Shown: positions 36,216-44,280 of the stretch, piece by piece | How the letters are laid out: each line of letters opens with the position of its first letter | Numbering within the stretch: position 1 is the first letter of the stretch | Origin: Flaviflexus ciconiae | Lineage (GTDB): Bacteria > Actinomycetota > Actinomycetes > Actinomycetales > Actinomycetaceae | Assembly: GCF_003971195.1 (NCBI RefSeq) | Contig: NZ_CP034593.1 | Location: 1,054,001-1,118,000 of the forward strand | Reading direction: 5' to 3' | Length of the DNA: 64,000 nt | Notes under the pieces: model-generated | Told to the model about the DNA's origin: nothing | Seen by the model: the letters and a program-made list of their open reading frames with translations, nothing else | Database searches by the model: none | Made by a program: the position numbers and the translations under genes

Positions 36216-38149
36216 GCTCGCCTAGGACCTTTAGACACCGTGGTCTCAGGATCTATAGAAGTCCCATACTTCTCGTCCGACGCGTTGGGGGTTTCCACTG
36301 ACCGGACCTCTTCGCCCAGGAGATCGTGAATTGTCTCTCTATTTTTCGGGCGCTCTGGTATGTCTGCGGGAGAGAGGCTAGGAACGCTCACTGTTCGGAT
36401 AAGTGAATGGGCACTCTCATTACTATTCTCCGACGTGCTAAACAGCACCTCATGAAGCTTTTCGCCTTTACGGAGTCCGGTGAAGTGAACCTCAATTTCC
36501 TTGCCGGACTCTGCAATGAGACGTTCTGCGACATCAACAATCTTGACGGGCTCCCCCATATCGAGCACCAGAACATCCCCCGGACGACCAATGGCTCCAG
36601 CCTGCAACACCAGTTCACAGGCCTCAGGGATCGTCATGAAGTAACGAGTGACGTCCGGATCAGTCACCGTGATGGGGCCACCTCGTTCAATCTGAGCCCT
36701 GAAAGTATAGAGAACTGAGCCACGGGAACCCAGCACATTGCCGAAGCGCACCGAAAGGTACTTGAACCCGCTGTCTTGGGCATGCCACGAAGTAAGCCGC
36801 TCAGCGAGCCGCTTCGTCATTCCAAGAACACTGGTGGCGTCAGCCGCTTTATCAGTCGAGACGTTGACGAAGTGCTCAACACCATGTTGACGGGCCGCGG
36901 CAAGAACATTTCTCGTACCGAGCGTGTTGGTCTTCCACCCTTCAAGTGGGTATCGCTCGAGCAAGGGGAGATGCTTCAGCGCTGCAGCATGGAAGACAAC
37001 CTCAGGCTTATGATGTTCAAATATCGCATCGAGCGCATCCCGTTCGCGAATATCACAGAGCACCAAGTCATCGGTATCAAGTAGCCCGTCGCCATCAATC
37101 GACAGTCTCACTGCATGGAGTTCCGACTCATCCCGATCCATCAGCAAGAGCTTCGAAGGTCCGAGTCGATTCAGTTGTCGTGCGAGCTCAGATCCGATCG
37201 ATCCTCCGGCACCAGTAACAAGCACGCGCTTACCCATCACGTAGTCCGCGATGGACCGGACGTCGGTCGAGATCGGGCGGCGTCCAAGCAGATCTGCAAC
37301 ATTGAAGTGGCGTAGCCGGTCAAGGCTCATGCGTCCGCCGATCATTTCCCTGACAGGTGGGATAACGACGAACTCGAGGCCGTGGTCAGCACATTCGCGG
37401 GCGATGCGCTGAATCATGCTGGCCGATGCTTTCGTTACCGCAAGGATGACGGTTTTAGCATTGGTTTCAGTAGCAATCTTGATGAGATCGGCACCCGTTC
37501 CAATCACCCGGTAGTCGCGTACTCGAAGCATCTGCTTACCTGGACTGTCATCGACGAATCCGAGAATACGGTACGGGGATTCATCCGCATGATCGACGAG
37601 TTGTGCGACCTGGCGACCAGCTTCCCCCGCGCCGTAGACAATCGCCGGCGAGGCAGATTCCTTCCCGTTCTCGTTAATCTTGGCCCGAGTGACAAGGATG
37701 CGGTAGAGCCCCCTCACCGCGCCCATAAAGATAAAAGCCAGAGGAGGCATAACGACGGCAAGAGCTCGTGGCAGATCAGTGACAAGGGTCGAAATTAAGA
37801 GACCCAGAGGGAAAATGAGGATCGCGACGATACCCGCGGCAGCAACTACTTCATCGAAGCTGGCAACACGGTTTCTTCCCCGCACAAAGTTCAGGAAGAC
37901 ACTCACCACTGACTGAATAGCGATAGCGATGAGCGTGTAGCCGACCGCCCAGGACCATTGGCTGTCCGTCAGCCCAAAGTCATATCGCAGGATCATCACA
38001 GTCACGAGGGCAAGGAGCCAGGCTAAAGCATCTGCAGAGAGCAGCATCGCTACCTTTAAGCGGAGCGGCAACTCGTGAAGCCGCTCGAACGCCGCACCAT
38101 CCGGAAATTTGCCGCTGGACTCAATGTCGTTCATATTTCGATCTGCCAC
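36212..38149 (-). CDS. Membrane UDP-GlcNAc 4,6-dehydratase (WbpM/PglF/CapD type)
   Basis: The 645-residue protein has four N-terminal membrane helices (about residues 30-150), a first Rossmann region (VYGAGEAGRQVAQLV, 171-185) and a catalytic SDR domain. The latter has VLVTGAGGSIGSEL (309-322), FHAAALKHLPLLERY, NVSTDKAADATSVLGMTKRL with Lys446, and VRFGNVLGSRGSV. WbpM/PglF enzymes convert UDP-GlcNAc to UDP-4-keto-6-deoxy-GlcNAc at the membrane. That product feeds D-QuiNAc, D-FucNAc or bacillosamine; no aminotransferase or acetyltransferase for bacillosamine is seen here. It is the first gene of the minus-strand operon and overlaps the fusion gene by four bases. IS sequence starts about 100 bases upstream. 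Confidence 0.92.
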   Translation of the reverse strand: MADRNMNDIESSGKFPDGAAFERLHELPLRLKVAMLLSADALAWLLALVTVMILRYDFGLTDSQWSWAVGYTLIAIAIQSVVSVFLNFVRGRNRVASFDEVVAAAGIVAILIFPLGLLISTLVTDLPRALAVVMPPLAFIFMGAVRGLYRILVTRAKINENGKESASPAIVYGAGEAGRQVAQLVDHADESPYRILGFVDDSPGKQMLRVRDYRVIGTGADLIKIATETNAKTVILAVTKASASMIQRIARECADHGLEFVVIPPVREMIGGRMSLDRLRHFNVADLLGRRPISTDVRSIADYVMGKRVLVTGAGGSIGSELARQLNRLGPSKLLLMDRDESELHAVRLSIDGDGLLDTDDLVLCDIRERDALDAIFEHHKPEVVFHAAALKHLPLLERYPLEGWKTNTLGTRNVLAAARQHGVEHFVNVSTDKAADATSVLGMTKRLAERLTSWHAQDSGFKYLSVRFGNVLGSRGSVLYTFRAQIERGGPITVTDPDVTRYFMTIPEACELVLQAGAIGRPGDVLVLDMGEPVKIVDVAERLIAESGKEIEVHFTGLRKGEKLHEVLFSTSENSNESAHSLIRTVSVPSLSPADIPERPKNRETIHDLLGEEVRSVETPNASDEKYGTSIDPETTVSKGPRRA

Positions 38150-38309
38150 CCTCTCAGTGTAATCACAGGGTCGGACAATACCAATAAGTATTAACTAATG
38201 ACACATCACATCACCAGTAAGCTCTACCGAGCACATATGGAGACTAACTAGAATTTGGGGTGTATCAAGGTTCTTGGACAGTTTCTCTTAATGGGAGAGG
38301 ATCAGGGAC

Positions 38310-38552
38310 ATGGCAAAGGGATCACGGCGGAAGTTTAGTCCGCAGTTTAAGGCTGAGGTAGTCCAGCTGGTTGTACAAAACGAACGACAAATTATTGATG
38401 TTGCTCGGGAGTTGCAGATTAATGCTGGGACGTTGGGTCATTGGGTTGCGAAGTATCGGATGGAAAATCCAGAACCGGTCAAGGATTTGTCACCTGCTGA
38501 TCAGGTACGACTGGTAGAGCTGGAAGAAGAAGTTCGTCGGCTACTCAATTGA
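38310..38552 (+). pseudogene. IS3-family OrfA (type gamma), 3' end lost
   Basis: The 80-residue frame starts MAKGSRRKFSPQFKAEVVQL after a GGGAGAGG-containing leader. It has a helix-turn-helix (VARELQINAGTLGHWVAKYR) and the start of the coiled coil (VRLVELEEEVRRL). It then terminates because the sequence jumps to the GYSIDSRMTADL region of OrfB in another frame. The jump occurs within CGTCGGCTAC, present at the matching place in OrfB of the other copy. Confidence 0.75.
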
Positions 38553-38967
38553 TTCCAGGATGACAGCTGATCTTGCGGTCAATGCCCTGAACATGGCACT
38601 GACACACCGCGGCAAACCTGAGGGTGTTGTGATCCATAGCGACAGAGGTTCACAGGGTGGATTCAATTGGTTGTCGCAACACCTTGACCGTGGAGGTGGT
38701 CAGCAGTGGCGACGAAGTTCTGGTCTGCGAAGACGAGCGAGGTTCCTGAGGGGGCGCGGCGGCAGTGGCGTGCGGATCGAGCGTTGCGTCCGCCGATGCG
38801 CTCGCCTGGACCGCCAGGTCTGGGACACCCGCCACGAGCTTCGGCTAGCAATCGTGTCCTGGATCGAAGGGATCTATCACCGTAAGCGTCGTCAGCGGGC
38901 CTTAGGCAAGCTGACACCGATCGAATTCATGACCATAATGAAACCAGCCGCCAACTCGGCGGCATGA
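38553..38967 (+). pseudogene. Chimeric IS3 OrfB (type gamma) with an embedded IS30 left end
   Basis: From an ATG at 38560 the frame reads MTADLAVNALNMALTHRGKP and VVIHSDRGSQ (second catalytic Asp). It then gives IS30-derived GGFNWLSQHLDRGGG through 38809 and resumes OrfB at DRQVWDTRHELRLAIVSWIE, ending PIEFMTIMKPAANSAA. The whole stays open for 135 codons by chance, so it could be translated but lacks the catalytic Glu region. Confidence 0.8.
38656..38809 (+). mobile_element. 154-bp left end of the IS30 element
   Basis: Identical to the first 154 bases of copy A (from GGTGGATTCAATTGG to CGCTCGCCTGG). It is joined to the IS3 OrfB sequence at a shared CCTGG, where IS30 would continue GCGG and the IS3 continues ACCGCC. 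This looks like a deletion between short identical sequences after a full IS30 insertion. Confidence 0.9.
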
Positions 38968-38992
38968 AACACCGGAGTCAACCAAACCATCA

Positions 38993-39559
38993 GCACTCCC
39001 CCTCGACGAACACGCACACCCAATCCGGGTCTTCCCCCGCGCCTTTGGCACACACCCCGACACCATCTTCGACCCCGCTTCCCTGGTACCACACCTGATC
39101 GCCAAGCCCGGGGCATGGACCCAATCCCAGTTACGACCCTTGGTCTCAGACCCGGTACGAGACTGGCTTGACCAGGCCAGTGCCATCGACCGACGACGCT
39201 TGTTCACAGCCGTGGATAATGCCACCGGGCCCACCAACTTCACCACCGCAATCCAAGCCGCCGATATCCTCATCAGCGCCGGGGACGACCCCGACACCGG
39301 GATGCTCTCCATGCTCGCCCGGCGCCTGGCACAAGGCAGCGAACCAGCCGCAGTGGACGTTGACCCCACCATCTACGACACCCTCACCACCCGCCCCACC
39401 ACCCCAAACACCAACAGCAACGGCAACGATCGGCAAGACCCCAGCACCAGATCCGCAAGTAGTGGTGCCAGTTGCGATGGTCCTGATAGTGACGGTAGTG
39501 AGAGTACTTCCGGTACGGGGCTTGTTGACCTTCAGGACGTGGAAGGGGTCGTGGCATGA
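38993..39559 (+). pseudogene. IS21 transposase IstA, C-terminal fragment
   Basis: The frame is open from the IS3 junction (SALPLDEHAHPIRVFPRAFG, then QLRPLVSDPVRDWLDQASAI) to a stop at 39559. It ends in a low-complexity tail rich in Asn, Ser, Thr and Asp. The integrase core of IstA is missing. Its stop overlaps the istB start by four bases (39556), the usual istA-istB coupling. Confidence 0.7.
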
Positions 39560-40284
39560 ACCAACCTGCCACTGTTGATGACGTCCTCGCCGCGGGCCGT
39601 AACACGTCTCTGACCACGAGCGTGTTAGAAGAATGGGTCCATAAAGGCACACCCAAACAACGTGAATACCTGCACCAAATCCTTGTCGCTGAACACGAAT
39701 CACGACAAGACTCCCGCCGCAGGCGCTTACTGAAAGCCGCACGACTACCCGCCCTGAAATCCTTAACCGGCTATGACTACAGTGCCGTCCACTTTCCCAC
39801 CGACTACGGCAGACAAGCCCTAGAATCCCTGGACTTCATCACCCACGCCCAAGACCTTGTCTTATACGGAGACGTAGGAACCGGGAAAACCCATATGGCA
39901 AGCGCCCCCGTTGCCGCCGCCTGCCAGCAAGGGATCCCAGCCCGGTTCTACACCACCTCAGCCCTGGTCATGGCCCTACGCAGAGCCAAAGACGATGACC
40001 GGCTCGACAAAGAACTCGCCTCGATCGCCAAGAACCAGCTCATCGTGATCGACGAGCTCGGCTACCTGCCCATCGACACCGAAGGAGCACGCCTGTTATT
40101 CCAGGTCATCACCAACGGCTACGAAAAACGCAGCCTCGTCATCCCCACCAACCTGGAATTCTCCCGCTGGGGCACCGTATTCGGCGACGACAACATGGCA
40201 GCCGCCGTCATCGACCGACTCGTCCACCACGGCCGCCTCCTCCAATTCCGAGGAGAGTCCTACCGAGTAAAAACGCCCTCATGA
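39556..40284 (+). CDS. istB: IS21-family ATPase IstB
   Basis: The 242-residue protein has an N-terminal helical domain (about 1-80) and a AAA+ domain with Walker A LYGDVGTGKTHMA (about 103-115), Walker B LIVIDELGYLPID (about 155-167) and the sensor segment IPTNLEFSRWGTVFGD. It is full length. Its last residues (RVKTPS) differ from the copy at 16871 (RVKNALMK) through one fewer A in a run of As, a harmless change at the extreme end. With istA truncated, it cannot drive transposition alone. Confidence 0.92.
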   Translation: MNQPATVDDVLAAGRNTSLTTSVLEEWVHKGTPKQREYLHQILVAEHESRQDSRRRRLLKAARLPALKSLTGYDYSAVHFPTDYGRQALESLDFITHAQDLVLYGDVGTGKTHMASAPVAAACQQGIPARFYTTSALVMALRRAKDDDRLDKELASIAKNQLIVIDELGYLPIDTEGARLLFQVITNGYEKRSLVIPTNLEFSRWGTVFGDDNMAAAVIDRLVHHGRLLQFRGESYRVKTPS

Positions 40285-40366
40285 AATAACCAAAAGTCAA
40301 GCCGCCCAAACGGCCCAACCCACAGACGAAATGGCCTACTGAACCGTCTTCGGTTTCTTGCCGGTG

Positions 40367-41314
40367 TTATACGGGTGCCAGCTCCGGGTGGGCGGGCGTT
40401 TCTAGGTTAGCGTAGTAGAGGTATTCATATTCATCGGGCGTGAGGTCATCGATGCGGGAGTGCAGGCGCGTGGTGTTGTACCAATCAACCCACTGCGCCG
40501 TAGCCCATTCGACGTCCTCGAGCTGCTTGAGAGGACCGCTCCGGAAGGGTGAATCATCTCGGATGGCCTCGGTTTTGTACAGGCCGATCGTGGACTCAGC
40601 CAGCGAGTTGTCGTAGGCATCGCCGATAGATCCGATTGACGCGGCGATGCCTTCCATGGCCAAAGTCTCGGCAAAGCTTACCGATGTAAATTGAGCTCCG
40701 GCATCGCTGTGATGTATTAATCCTTTGCCTGCGGGGCATCCTGCCTGGTCACGTCGCCACAATCCCATCCGCAGCGCGTTGGCCACCAGGGGTGTGGTCA
40801 TTGACGCTGAGGCATGCCAGCCCACGATCGCGCGGGAGAAGCAATCAATGACAAAGGCGACGTAGACGAAGCCGGCCCAGGTGCGCACGTAAGTGAAATC
40901 AGCAACCCACCGCTCATTCGGGGCGGGCGCGGTGAAGTCGCGCTCTACCAGGTCAGGAGCCCGCGCGGCACTACGATCAGGGATCGTGGTGCGTACCCCG
41001 CGTCCGCGGACGCGGCCATTCATTCCTAGATCGCCCATCAACCGGTCGACCCGCCGGGCTGAGACAACCAGTCCGCGGCGGCGCAGATAGGCCACCATTT
41101 TCCGTCTGCCATACATCCCTTCGGGCGTGCCCACCGTGGCCAGGAGAGCGTCGATGATAATCGCATCATCGAGGTCGCGTTGGCTGGGCGAGGCAGTTTT
41201 CCAGGACCGGTAGGTCCGTGCACTGACCCGCAGACCCTGGCCCGTGAGGACGTCGCAGATCTGGGTGACTCGGTGGCCCTTACTGCGTTGGGTGTCGATG
41301 AAAGCAACGATCAT
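40367..41314 (-). CDS. IS3-family transposase OrfB (type beta, copy 2)
   Basis: The intact 315-residue integrase contains an HTH_21 region (EGMYGRRKMVAYLRRRGLVV). Its DDE core lies in WVADFTYVRTWAGFVYVAFV (first Asp), LIHHSDAGAQFTSVSF (second Asp) and YDNSLAESTIGLYKTE (Glu). The C-terminus is WYNTTRLHSRIDDLTPDEYE. It serves as the uninterrupted reference for the copy split by IS30 at 18059. Confidence 0.95.
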   Translation of the reverse strand: MIVAFIDTQRSKGHRVTQICDVLTGQGLRVSARTYRSWKTASPSQRDLDDAIIIDALLATVGTPEGMYGRRKMVAYLRRRGLVVSARRVDRLMGDLGMNGRVRGRGVRTTIPDRSAARAPDLVERDFTAPAPNERWVADFTYVRTWAGFVYVAFVIDCFSRAIVGWHASASMTTPLVANALRMGLWRRDQAGCPAGKGLIHHSDAGAQFTSVSFAETLAMEGIAASIGSIGDAYDNSLAESTIGLYKTEAIRDDSPFRSGPLKQLEDVEWATAQWVDWYNTTRLHSRIDDLTPDEYEYLYYANLETPAHPELAPV

Positions 41315-41622
41315 CGGGATCGGGGGCCGAGTTCCCCCGCGAAGAAAACCGCTGCGTCGCGCAAAATACTGTTAGCCTCTTCCAGCTCCCGGATCTCTTT
41401 ACGCAAGCGTCTATTCTCGTCCAGGACCTCAGAGGGGGTGCCATCGCGTTGTCCGCCATCGATCTGGGCTTGGCGGACCCAGCGGCGTAGGGATTCTTTG
41501 CCGATCCCGAGCTGCCCGCCGATCTTCACACAGGCCTCGGTCAGATTCGCGTACTCATCAAGATGGTTCAAGACCAAGCGGATCGCGCGTTGTTTCGTTT
41601 CTTCAGGAATGCGTCTGGGCAT
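41311..41622 (-). CDS. IS3-family transposase OrfA (type beta, copy 2)
   Basis: The 103-residue product begins MPRRIPEETKQRAIRLVLNH at ATG 41622. It carries the helix-turn-helix CVKIGGQLGIGKESLRRWVR and the coiled coil ENRRLRKEIRELEEANSILR, ending FFAGELGPRSR. It overlaps OrfB by four bases. Confidence 0.9.
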   Translation of the reverse strand: MPRRIPEETKQRAIRLVLNHLDEYANLTEACVKIGGQLGIGKESLRRWVRQAQIDGGQRDGTPSEVLDENRRLRKEIRELEEANSILRDAAVFFAGELGPRSR

Positions 41623-41734
41623 AAATCCATTCTCTCTCAGACTCACAAAACAACGGCAAGAAACCGAAGACGGTTCATACTTCTTAACGATCTTTTGGCC
41701 CACACCAACTTGACGAAACACAGAAAGATCGCTC

Positions 41735-42002
41735 AGACCCGGGCCCCGCCCTGAACCCGAGCCATCTTAAGAGCGTCGATAACGAGGCTGGCACGCATGT
41801 GGTCGGCGATCTGCCAGCCGATCACCATCCGGGTTGCCAGATCGACCACGGTCGCCAGGTAGAGCCAGCCCTGCCCGGTCCGTAGGTAGGTGATGTCACC
41901 AACCAAGACTTCCCCGGGTTCATGGGACTCTGGGTCGAAGTCGCGCTCGACATGGTCAGTAAAGACATGGGCCTGCTCGTCAGGAACCGTGGTCGGGAGT
42001 GC
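41735..42002 (-). pseudogene. Internal fragment of another IS3-type OrfB
   Basis: The minus-strand frame reads VPDEQAHVFTDHVERDFDPE, VLVGDITYLRTGQGWLYLAT (first catalytic Asp), VVDLATRMVIGWQIADHMRA and SLVIDALKMARVQGGARV, then a stop. This is the DDE-core start of an IS3 OrfB unlike the others in the window. It is bounded by the IS21 end (41722) and the IS3 type gamma copy (42003). Confidence 0.75.
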
Positions 42003-42318
42003 TGATGGTTTGGTTGACTCCGGTGTTTCATGCCGCCGAGTTGGCGGCTGGTTTCATTATGGTCATGAATTCGATCGGTGTCAGCTTGCCTAAGGCCCGC
42101 TGACGACGCTTACGGTGATAGATCCCTTCGATCCAGGACACGATTGCTAGCCGAAGCTCGTGGCGGGTGTCCCAGACCTGGCGGTCCAGGACATTCTTCT
42201 GCAGCAGCGCAAAGAAAGATTCCATGGCCGCATTATCACCAGCCGCCCCGACTTGTCCCATCGACCCACACAGGTTGTTGTCCGCCAGAGCGTTGAGGAA
42301 ATCCTTGGAACGGAACTG

Positions 42319-43815
42319 GGCGGGTTCAACTGGTCGATGCAACACTGGGTTGTTGAAGCGATTGTAGCTGCTCGGCGAATACCTCTGCCGGGGTTCTCCA
42401 GCCGAGGACTTTGCGGGGTCTGTTATTAAGCGCGAGGGCCACCGCTTCGAGATCCTCGGCCGACCACCGCGACAAGTCAGTACCCTTCGGGAAGTACTGC
42501 CGCAGCAGACCATTGGTGTTCTCGTTCGTGGGTCGCTGCCACGGCGAGTGCGGATCGGCGAAGAACACCCTCGTGCCGGTTTCGAGGGTGAACTGCGCGT
42601 GCCCGGAGAGTTCTTTCCCACGGTCCCAGGTCAGCGTTTTGCGCAGCTGGATCGGTAGGGCCGTGACCGATGAGGCTAGCGCGGTGTTCATCGCGACAGC
42701 GCCGTAGCCTCCAAGCGCGGCCCCGTTCTTCACCACTGGTGTCTTGCCCCACCCCTCCAGCCGGGGCAGGTGTACCAGCAGCGTGGAGCGGCTGGAGCGC
42801 TCGATGAGTGTGCCGATCGCGGACCGGCCCGTGCCGATGATCAGATCGCCCTCCCAGTGCCCGGGAACTGCGCGATCAGCGGCCTCCGCCGGCCGCTTCG
42901 AGAGCACGACGTCCTCGGTAACGTGCCCCTGCGGTTTGTTCCGTGAACGCTCCCTGGGCTGGCGTAGTGCCCGCCCAGTGCGCAGGCACGCGACCAACTC
43001 CCGTTTGAGCGCGCCACGGCCCTCGATGAACAGCGACTGGTAGATCGCCTCATGACTGATACGCATAGATCTATCATCGGGGAAATCGATCTTCAACCGG
43101 TGAGAGATCTGCTCAGGACTCCAGGCCAGCGACCATCGCCGGTCAGCCCGATGCGGCTTGTTCAGCCCCTTCCACGCAGGCGGCGTCGGCCCCTCGACCA
43201 CGCTCCCATCGGGACGGCGGACGGTCCCGGCAAGTCGTTCCTGCACGTATTCGCGCAACTGGTCGTTCGTGACGAGTTTCGCGGCCTTCGGGCGCCTCGC
43301 CGCCTGCTGCGCCTTCCACTGCGCCACCAACGCCCGATACTCCTGCTTCCCGCTCCGGGTGGCGGCGTTGCGGCGCAGCTCTCGGGAGATCGTGCCAGGG
43401 TCACGCCCCAGCTCGCGGGCGATCTCCCGCACGCCTTTATCTTTGGCGCGCAGCAACGCGATCTCCTCACGTTCCTCAAACGACAGGAAACGGCCGGTGG
43501 GCTCGGCCAATGAAATCGGTGGCATACCGCCAGCATGGCGAAACCAGCGGCTCCCCACCGGCACGGACACGCCCACTTTCAGAGCCGCCTCGGCCGTGTT
43601 GATACCCGTCGCGATCAGACGCCAGAACTGCCGCTGCACCGCCCGCGACGGCTCAGGCCGCCCAGGCGAGCGCATCGGCGGACGCAACGCTCGATCCGCA
43701 CGCCACTGCCGCCGCGCCCCCTCAGGAACCTCGCTCGTCTTCGCAGACCAGAACTTCGTCGCCACTGCTGACCACCTCCACGGTCAAGGTGTTGCGACAA
43801 CCAATTGAATCCACC
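42319..43815 (-). mobile_element. IS30-family element, full copy C (1497 bp)
   Basis: Same length and ends as copies A and B, flanked by a 3-bp duplication CTG (42316-42318 and 43816-43818). It sits between the Gln of DRGSQ and the following Phe of the IS3 OrfB, in the same direction as OrfB. One base difference from copies A and B is visible near 42391 (ggggttc versus gggtttc). Confidence 0.96.
42326..43765 (-). CDS. IS30-family transposase (copy C)
   Basis: Intact 479-residue transposase with the same helix-turn-helix and DDE motifs as copies A and B. It differs from them at one position near the C-terminus (VLGWRTPAEVF). Near-identity of three copies points to recent multiplication in this genome. 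Confidence 0.95.
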   Translation of the reverse strand: MATKFWSAKTSEVPEGARRQWRADRALRPPMRSPGRPEPSRAVQRQFWRLIATGINTAEAALKVGVSVPVGSRWFRHAGGMPPISLAEPTGRFLSFEEREEIALLRAKDKGVREIARELGRDPGTISRELRRNAATRSGKQEYRALVAQWKAQQAARRPKAAKLVTNDQLREYVQERLAGTVRRPDGSVVEGPTPPAWKGLNKPHRADRRWSLAWSPEQISHRLKIDFPDDRSMRISHEAIYQSLFIEGRGALKRELVACLRTGRALRQPRERSRNKPQGHVTEDVVLSKRPAEAADRAVPGHWEGDLIIGTGRSAIGTLIERSSRSTLLVHLPRLEGWGKTPVVKNGAALGGYGAVAMNTALASSVTALPIQLRKTLTWDRGKELSGHAQFTLETGTRVFFADPHSPWQRPTNENTNGLLRQYFPKGTDLSRWSAEDLEAVALALNNRPRKVLGWRTPAEVFAEQLQSLQQPSVASTS

Positions 43816-44280
43816 CTGTGAACCTCTGTCGCTATGGATCACAACACCCTCAGGTTTGCCGCGGTGTGTCAGTGCCATGTTCAGGGCATTGACCGCAAGA
43901 TCAGCTGTCATCCTGGAATCAATTGAGTAGCCGACGATCTCGTTGCTGAACGTATCCTTGATCGCACATAAATACAGTTTCCCTTCCCTGGTGGGGTGCT
44001 CGGTAATGTCGGTCAGCCATAGTAAATCAGGGGCCTCAGCTCTGAACTGTCGACGGACGAGGTCATCGTGTGCTGGCGGGCCGGACGGGGTGTGCTTGCG
44101 CTTGCGAACCGCGATGGTGGAACGGATTCCTGCAATGTGACACAGGCGCCACACGCGTCGTTCGGAAACCGTATAGCCCAGGCCTGCCAGGTCATCAGCA
44201 AGGACCCGGTAGCCGCCCTCAGGATCCTTGTCGTGTAGCTCATGGAGGACACCGATCAGATGCGTCTGGGTGTGTCCCTT

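Larger units (their letters stand above)
38256..38992 (+). mobile_element. IS3-family element (type gamma), doubly deleted remnant
   Basis: The element begins near TGTATCAAGGTTCTTGGACA (about 38258) and ends near the ACCATCA at 38992. An internal deletion joins OrfA to the second half of OrfB. An IS30 left-end piece followed by a second deletion then replaces part of OrfB. The complementary, longer copy lies inverted at 42003-44280, which lets the joints be read. The exact outer ends are estimates. Confidence 0.75.
40340..41677 (-). mobile_element. IS3-family element (type beta), intact copy 2 (1338 bp)
   Basis: The terminal inverted repeats are TGAACCGTCTTCGGTTTCTT at 40340 and its complement ending at 41677. 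TAC is duplicated on both sides (40337-40339 and 41678-41680). It is inserted in the right end of the IS21 element. OrfA and OrfB are both intact, so this copy is probably active. Confidence 0.95.
38993..41722 (+). mobile_element. IS21-family element (left-truncated), interrupted by IS3 type beta
   Basis: It contains the 3' part of istA, an intact istB, and the right end. The right end is split: ...GAAATGGCCTAC up to 40339, then an inserted IS3 (40340-41677), then TAC repeated and TTCTTAACGATC through ACACA at 41722. The uninterrupted version of this end is present at 16779-16830 in the opposite orientation, which confirms the reconstruction and the TAC duplication. The left end is missing. 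Confidence 0.88.
42003..44280 (-). mobile_element. IS3-family element (type gamma), copy 2, OrfB split by IS30 copy C
   Basis: On the minus strand OrfB is open from about 44280 (HTQTHLIGVLHELHDKDPEG, then DLLWLTDITEHPTREGKLYL and VVIHSDRGSQ). It is interrupted at 43815 and resumes at 42318 as FRSKDFLNALADNNLCGSMG, DNAAMESFFALLQKNVLDRQ and the terminus KPAANSAA at 42028. The 5' part, including OrfA, is lost at the junction with the IS256 element near 44280. CTG is duplicated around the IS30. Confidence 0.88.
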
